Source: CAZCSY01 sp964501505
GTDB taxonomy: Bacteria > Omnitrophota > Gorgyraeia > Velamenicoccales > Velamenicoccaceae
Direction: 5' to 3'
Assembly (NCBI GenBank): GCA_964501505.1
Contig: CAZCSY010000046.1
Span: 1-11,319 of the forward strand
DNA length: 11,319 nt
Part shown: in pieces, positions 8,177 through 11,319 of the stretch
How the letters are laid out: each line of letters opens with the position of its first letter
How positions within the stretch are numbered: the stretch's first letter is position 1
Program-made: the position numbers and the translations under genes
The notes under the pieces: model-generated
Told to the model about the DNA's origin: nothing
Database searches by the model: none
Seen by the model: the letters and a program-made list of their open reading frames with translations, nothing else

Positions 8177-8680
8177 ATGAAGAGGCGTGGCTGCAGGGCC
8201 GAGCTAAAGGGTTTGAGGATGGCCGTCTTGACGGTCAGCGATGCGTGCGCGGCCCGGCGCCGCCGCGATGAGAGCGGCGCGGTGTTGCGGCGTCTCGTGG
8301 CGCGCACCGGGGCCCGTTGCGTGGCTTGTGGCGTGGTGCCGGATGACGAGAAGGCCATCGCGCGGCGCCTGCGCTCGTTGAGCGCCGAGGCCGACGTCGT
8401 TTTGTCGACGGGCGGCACGGGGGTCGGTCCGCGCGACGTCACCCCCGAGGCCACCCGCTCGGTCCTGGAGAAGGATATCCCGGGCCTGTCCGAGGTGATG
8501 CGTTCGGCTGGCATGAAGAAGACGCGTTTCGCGTGTCTGTCGCGCGGCCTGTGCGGCGTGCGCGGCCGCACACTGATCGTCAACCTGCCGGGCAGCCCCA
8601 GGGGTGCGGCTGAGTCGTTCGCGGCGATCGCGGACCTTATCCCGCACGCCCTGGTCATGGTCCGCGGTGCCGGCCATTAA
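8177..8680 (+). CDS. mogA: MogA/MoaB-family molybdopterin adenylyltransferase
   Basis: The protein adenylylates molybdopterin before molybdenum insertion, a late step in molybdenum cofactor synthesis in the cytoplasm. Evidence is the family opening AVLTVSD (about 16-22), the nucleotide/pterin-binding TGGTGVGPRDVTPEAT (78-93) and NLPGSPRGAAESF (136-148). The length of 167 residues suits the single-domain MogA/MoaB family (about 150-195) and rules out the larger MoeA. The start is unsettled. GTG 8165 would add four residues. ATG 8219 (153 residues) has the best Shine-Dalgarno, AAAGGG at 8206-8211, seven bases upstream, but begins almost at the first beta strand. Directly downstream lie a CHR transporter and a molybdenum hydroxylase that needs this cofactor, which supports the role. 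MogA and MoaB cannot be told apart with confidence from sequence alone. Confidence 0.85.
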   Translation: MKRRGCRAELKGLRMAVLTVSDACAARRRRDESGAVLRRLVARTGARCVACGVVPDDEKAIARRLRSLSAEADVVLSTGGTGVGPRDVTPEATRSVLEKDIPGLSEVMRSAGMKKTRFACLSRGLCGVRGRTLIVNLPGSPRGAAESFAAIADLIPHALVMVRGAGH

Positions 8681-8689
8681 AGAGGGGAC

Positions 8690-8697
8690 AAGGAGGT
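8690..8697 (+). promoter_or_regulatory. Strong Shine-Dalgarno AAGGAGGT in the mogA-CHR gap
   Basis: This near-perfect anti-16S complement lies ten bases after the mogA stop. It sits 12 bases before ATG 8710, which opens a 10-codon frame, and about 41 bases before the transporter's GTG, too far to serve the latter directly. GGAC (8686-8689) and GTCC (8696-8699) could pair and place AAGGAG in a six-base loop. Confidence 0.5.
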
Positions 8698-8709
8698 CCG
8701 ATCTGTCTC

Positions 8710-8742
8710 ATGCGCCGGCCGCCGCGACGAGGTGAAACGTGA
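8710..8742 (+). CDS. Possible 10-residue leader peptide upstream of the CHR transporter
   Basis: The frame reads MRRPPRRGET and stops with TGA at 8740-8742, which overlaps the transporter's GTG start (8739-8741) as GTGA. A strong AAGGAGGT precedes it at a slightly long spacing. The arginine- and proline-rich content could slow ribosomes. It may be a real coupling leader or a chance short frame; no homology can be judged at this size. Confidence 0.3.
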   Translation: MRRPPRRGET

Positions 8743-9266
8743 TATACGGACAGTTGTTTCTGGCGTTTTTTAAGATAGGCCTGTTTGCCATCGGCGGGGC
8801 GTATTCGTTCCTGCCGTTGACGGAGCGGGAGGTTGTGGAGCGCTACCGCTGGCTGACGCCGGGAGAGTTCCTGGAGGTCTCCGGTATCGTCAAGATGTTT
8901 CCGGGCGCGATCTCGGTCAAGTACGCGACGTACGTCGGCAACAAGATGGCCGGCGTAGGGGGGGCGGTGGTCGCCAATGCGGCGAATCTGCTGGCGCCGG
9001 TGACGCTCGTCCTCTTTGCCACCGTCTTGTACAAGAAGTACCGGGATGTGCCGGCGGTGGGCAGCGCCTTCGGCGCCATCCAGCTGGCCGTCTTTGCCTT
9101 GATCATCGCCACGGCCTTCAAGACGGTCCAGCCGCAGCTTCTCGTGCGTTGGCCGGCGCTCGTCCTGGTCGTTGCCGCCTTTACCTTGTTCATGTACACG
9201 AAGGTCGAACCCATGTTGATCCTTATCAGCGCTGCCGTGCTGGGTGTCCTTTTGCGTTTTGTCTGA
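8739..9266 (+). CDS. Short CHR-family (ChrA-like) chromate/oxyanion transporter
   Basis: This 175-residue membrane protein has one CHR domain (PF02417 type), about half of full-length ChrA (about 400). Recognisable motifs are LFLAFFKIGLFAIGGAYSFLPLTEREVV (6-33), the WLTPGEFLEV segment (38-47), and FPGAISVKYATYVGNKMAG (54-72). Hydrophobic spans follow at about 74-97, 108-126, 138-153 and 157-173. Known members export chromate or move related oxyanions by proton coupling. Lysines at 52 and 61 replace residues that I recall as Gln and Asn in the typical Q..PGP...N.AT pattern. Short CHR proteins usually come as adjacent pairs; here no partner is present in the window. GTG is the first possible start because an in-frame TGA lies at 8733-8735. 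GAGGTG at 8729-8734 is its likely ribosome site. Its place between mogA and the hydroxylase hints at oxyanion handling linked to molybdenum, which is inference. Confidence 0.82.
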   Translation: MIYGQLFLAFFKIGLFAIGGAYSFLPLTEREVVERYRWLTPGEFLEVSGIVKMFPGAISVKYATYVGNKMAGVGGAVVANAANLLAPVTLVLFATVLYKKYRDVPAVGSAFGAIQLAVFALIIATAFKTVQPQLLVRWPALVLVVAAFTLFMYTKVEPMLILISAAVLGVLLRFV

Positions 9267-9271
9267 AGAAT

Positions 9272-10096
9272 ATGTCTCATCTGTGTCCTTTTACCTATCA
9301 CGCGCCTAAATCTCTTATGGAGGCGCTGGCGCTCCTGAAGCGTCCGCAGAGCTGTCTTCTGGCCGGGGGGACGATCCTTTTGAATACCCTCAAGAAGACG
9401 CAGAAGGGGCCGCAGGACGTCGTAGGCCTGGGCCGGATCAAAGCGCTCGGCGGCGTCAGGGAGACGAAGACGACGCTGCGCCTGGGTGCCATGGCGACGA
9501 TCGCCGAGATCGAGCGCCTGCCGGTTGTCGTGGAGGACTTTCCTTCTCTTCACGCCGCCTGCCGGCAACTGGCGACGACGCCGTTGCGCAACATGGCCAC
9601 GATCGGCGGGAATATCGCCAGCCGTTTCTTCTGGGCCGACCTGCCGCCGGTGCTGATGTCCCTTGAGGCGCGGTTCATCCTGGAGACGCCGGCCGGCCGC
9701 CAGGAGATGTCCGTCGATACCTTCGTCTCGCGCAAACCCAGCGGCCCGTTTATCCTTTCGTCGATTGAATTGCTGAAGGGCCGCCGGGCGGCGTTTTACC
9801 TGCGCCACACGCGCACCATGCCCGTCGATATCCCTGCGATGGCCGTAGCCTTCAGCGCCGAAGACAGAAACGGCCCTCTCAACAACGTGCACCTCGTCCT
9901 GAATTCCGGGGTGGCGGTGCCGGCGCGTCTCAAAGAAACGCAGAGCGTCTTTGAGGGAAAGGCACCCCGGGACGTCAAGCCTGCCGACCTGCGGGCGGCG
10001 CTGGCAAAGGACACGGCCGGTCTGCGGCTGGATGATTATAAACGTCTGAGCCTGAAGCTCGACATCGAAGAGATCATCGCTCGGCTTAAAAAATGA
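9272..10096 (+). CDS. Molybdenum hydroxylase FAD-binding subunit (CoxM/XdhB type)
   Basis: This is the medium subunit of a xanthine dehydrogenase-family enzyme. It binds FAD and passes electrons from the iron-sulfur subunit to the final acceptor. The two FAD pyrophosphate-binding motifs are AGGTILL (31-37) and TIGGNI (110-115), and ADLPP (122-126) follows the second. The first motif has Ile where Asp is common (AGGTDLL). At 274 residues it is near the usual 280-290. It lacks the extra cysteine cluster of 4-hydroxybenzoyl-CoA reductase beta subunits, arguing against that enzyme. The open frame reaches upstream to 9149 inside the transporter gene. ATG 9272 is chosen because family homology begins there and it lies five bases after the upstream stop. 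Its TGA overlaps the next ATG (ATGA at 10093-10096). The gene order M-S-L is that of carbon monoxide dehydrogenase-like clusters, but this does not identify the substrate. Confidence 0.9.
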   Translation: MSHLCPFTYHAPKSLMEALALLKRPQSCLLAGGTILLNTLKKTQKGPQDVVGLGRIKALGGVRETKTTLRLGAMATIAEIERLPVVVEDFPSLHAACRQLATTPLRNMATIGGNIASRFFWADLPPVLMSLEARFILETPAGRQEMSVDTFVSRKPSGPFILSSIELLKGRRAAFYLRHTRTMPVDIPAMAVAFSAEDRNGPLNNVHLVLNSGVAVPARLKETQSVFEGKAPRDVKPADLRAALAKDTAGLRLDDYKRLSLKLDIEEIIARLKK

Positions 10097-10560
10097 AGAC
10101 GATCGCCTTTACGCTCAACGGACAAAAGACCACCGTCGATGTCCCCGATAACGAGCTCCTCGTCGAGACGCTCCGGGAGCGCCTGGGGCTTTTGGGCACG
10201 AAGCCCGGCTGTCTTGAAGGAGAGTGCGGGGCGTGCACCGTTTTGATGAACAGCAGGAATATTCTCTCGTGCCTGAAGCTGACGGTCGAGGCCGAAGGCG
10301 CCACGATCACGACGATCGAAGGGGTCGCCGAGAACGGAGCGCTCTCCTTTCTCCAGCAGTCTTTTATCGACAAGGGCGCGGTGCAGTGCGGCTATTGCAC
10401 GCCGGGGATGATCCTGGCCTCAAAGGCGCTGCTTGACGAGAAGCCGCGGCCGACGGATGAGGAGATCATGCGCGGCCTGGACGGCAACCTTTGCCGGTGC
10501 ACGGGTTATATCAAGATCATCGAGGCGGTGCGCGCCGCCGCCCTGGAGAAGAAACCATGA
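10093..10560 (+). CDS. Molybdenum hydroxylase 2x[2Fe-2S] subunit (CoxS/XdhC type)
   Basis: This 155-residue small subunit carries two [2Fe-2S] clusters that relay electrons from the molybdenum site to FAD. The plant-ferredoxin-type cluster uses C40, C45, C48 (CLEGECGAC) and C60. The second, in the helical C-terminal domain, uses C99 and C102 (QCGYCTPGMI) and C134 and C136 (NLCRCTGY). All eight ligands are present and the length is typical. The ATG overlaps the stop of the FAD subunit gene by ATGA and has no good Shine-Dalgarno of its own, so translation is probably coupled. Its own TGA overlaps the next ATG the same way. Confidence 0.96.
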   Translation: MKTIAFTLNGQKTTVDVPDNELLVETLRERLGLLGTKPGCLEGECGACTVLMNSRNILSCLKLTVEAEGATITTIEGVAENGALSFLQQSFIDKGAVQCGYCTPGMILASKALLDEKPRPTDEEIMRGLDGNLCRCTGYIKIIEAVRAAALEKKP

Positions 10561-11319
10561 GTCCGGAGGCGAGAAGAACGACGAGTCCGGTCGGAAAGGC
10601 GGTGCCGCGCATCGACGCCCGTGCCAAGGTGACGGGCGAGGCGCCGTATGTCTATGACATGCGTCTGCCCGGCATGCTCGTCGGCAAGATGCTGCGCAGC
10701 CCGCACGCGCATGCCAAGATCCTCGGGATCGATACGTCGAAGGCCGAGAGGCTGCCGGGGGTCAAGGCCGTCGTGACCGCCGCGGACACGGCGAAGGTCA
10801 AGTTCGGCTCCAACGAGTACTTCTTCCCGTATACCGTCGACCAGTTGCCGCTTGAGGACGAGAAGGTCCGCTATATCGGCGATGAGATCGGCGCCGTGGC
10901 GGCGCTGGACGAGGCTACGGCCGAGAAGGCCGTGTCTCTCATCGACGTGGCCTACGAGGTCCTGCCCGCCGTCTTCGACCCGCTCCAGGCCATGAAGCCG
11001 GGCGCGCCGGCGATCCACACCTCCATGAATAACATCGGCGTGATGCTGCCGGTCCAGTACGGCGACGTCGATACCGCGCTCAAAGACTCCGACTACGTCC
11101 ACGAAGACATCTTTTATCTGCCCAGCGCCGCCCATGGCGCCCTGGAGCCGCACGTGTCCATCGGTCAGTACGGCGTCGCCGGGGAGCGCCTCACGCTGTG
11201 GACGTCGACCCAGGCCCCGTTCAAGGTGCGCGAGGCGCTCGCCAAGACCCTCAAGATGGAGCAGGCCGATGTCCGCGTCATCAAGCTGAACGTCGGCGGC
11301 GGCTTCGGCGGCAAGCTCG
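10557..11319 (+). CDS. Molybdenum hydroxylase molybdopterin-binding subunit, 5' part (CoxL/XdhA type)
   Basis: This is the catalytic large subunit, cut by the window end: 254 codons of an expected 750-800 are visible. The N-terminus has VGKAVPRIDARAKVTGEAPY (12-31), the standard opening of the aldehyde oxidase/xanthine dehydrogenase a/b hammerhead domain, with RSPHAHAKI (47-55). The molybdenum-binding domain begins at about 160, with HGALEPH (193-199), LTLWTSTQAP (212-221) and the dithiolene-contacting GGGFGGK (247-253). The active-site loop and catalytic glutamate lie beyond the end, so the subtype (CO dehydrogenase, xanthine dehydrogenase, aldehyde oxidoreductase, hydroxybenzoyl-CoA-reductase-like) cannot be decided. 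The start ATG overlaps the upstream TGA (ATGA) and has GGAG at 10545-10548, eight bases upstream. Confidence 0.94.
   Translation, partial: MSPEARRTTSPVGKAVPRIDARAKVTGEAPYVYDMRLPGMLVGKMLRSPHAHAKILGIDTSKAERLPGVKAVVTAADTAKVKFGSNEYFFPYTVDQLPLEDEKVRYIGDEIGAVAALDEATAEKAVSLIDVAYEVLPAVFDPLQAMKPGAPAIHTSMNNIGVMLPVQYGDVDTALKDSDYVHEDIFYLPSAAHGALEPHVSIGQYGVAGERLTLWTSTQAPFKVREALAKTLKMEQADVRVIKLNVGGGFGGKL

Noticed and set aside
7000..8658. Long open frame on the - strand (552 codons) across the AsmA-like and mogA genes
   Set aside because: It spans two unrelated + strand genes and the gap between them, and shows no domain. It is an antisense shadow.
8681..8738. Gap before the transporter considered as a molybdenum cofactor riboswitch
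   Set aside because: At 58 bases it is too short for the known Moco element and shows only a 4-bp hairpin.
9149..9271. Upstream extension of the FAD subunit frame into the transporter gene
   Set aside because: It is an out-of-frame reading of the transporter. Family homology begins at about 9272, five bases after the transporter stop.

Overview
This is a GC-rich bacterial window in which every convincing gene lies on the + strand and gaps between genes are very short or absent. Nothing fixes the taxonomy. The tightly packed genes, an outer-membrane-type lipoprotein, an AsmA-like envelope protein, a multidomain c-di-GMP enzyme and an anaerobe-style carbohydrate phosphorylase suggest a diderm, probably uncultivated lineage (Omnitrophota, a related PVC or Elusimicrobia-type group, or a deltaproteobacterial-type group are possible). 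This placement is low-confidence inference.

Left part (1-5484): a PAS-PAS-GGDEF-HD-GYP protein with N-terminal membrane segments. Its diguanylate cyclase and c-di-GMP phosphodiesterase sites both look intact. Thirty bases later comes a 1084-residue phosphorylase-like glycoside hydrolase of the GH94/GH161 type, which would cleave beta-glucan chains with phosphate in the cytoplasm.

Middle part (5514-8118): a short lipoprotein with a BamD/TPR-like helical domain overlaps by 32 bases a 690-residue AsmA-like inner-membrane-anchored protein. The pair suggests a role in envelope biogenesis or lipid transport.

Right part (about 8165-11319): a molybdenum block. It holds a MogA/MoaB-type molybdopterin adenylyltransferase, a single short CHR-family (ChrA-like) transporter, and a coxM-coxS-coxL-ordered molybdenum hydroxylase of the xanthine dehydrogenase family: FAD subunit, 2x[2Fe-2S] subunit and molybdopterin subunit. 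The last gene runs off the end of the window. The three hydroxylase genes are joined by ATGA stop/start overlaps, so they are very likely one operon. The enzyme's substrate cannot be told from this fragment.

Points most worth a second look are: the CHR transporter placed between a cofactor-maturation gene and its client enzyme, with lysines where the family usually has other residues; a 10-codon leader ORF with a strong Shine-Dalgarno whose stop overlaps that transporter's GTG start; a perfect 12-base palindrome at the start of the molybdenum block; and the c-di-GMP enzyme next to a glucan phosphorylase. No mobile element, CRISPR array, tRNA, rRNA or clear terminator was seen.
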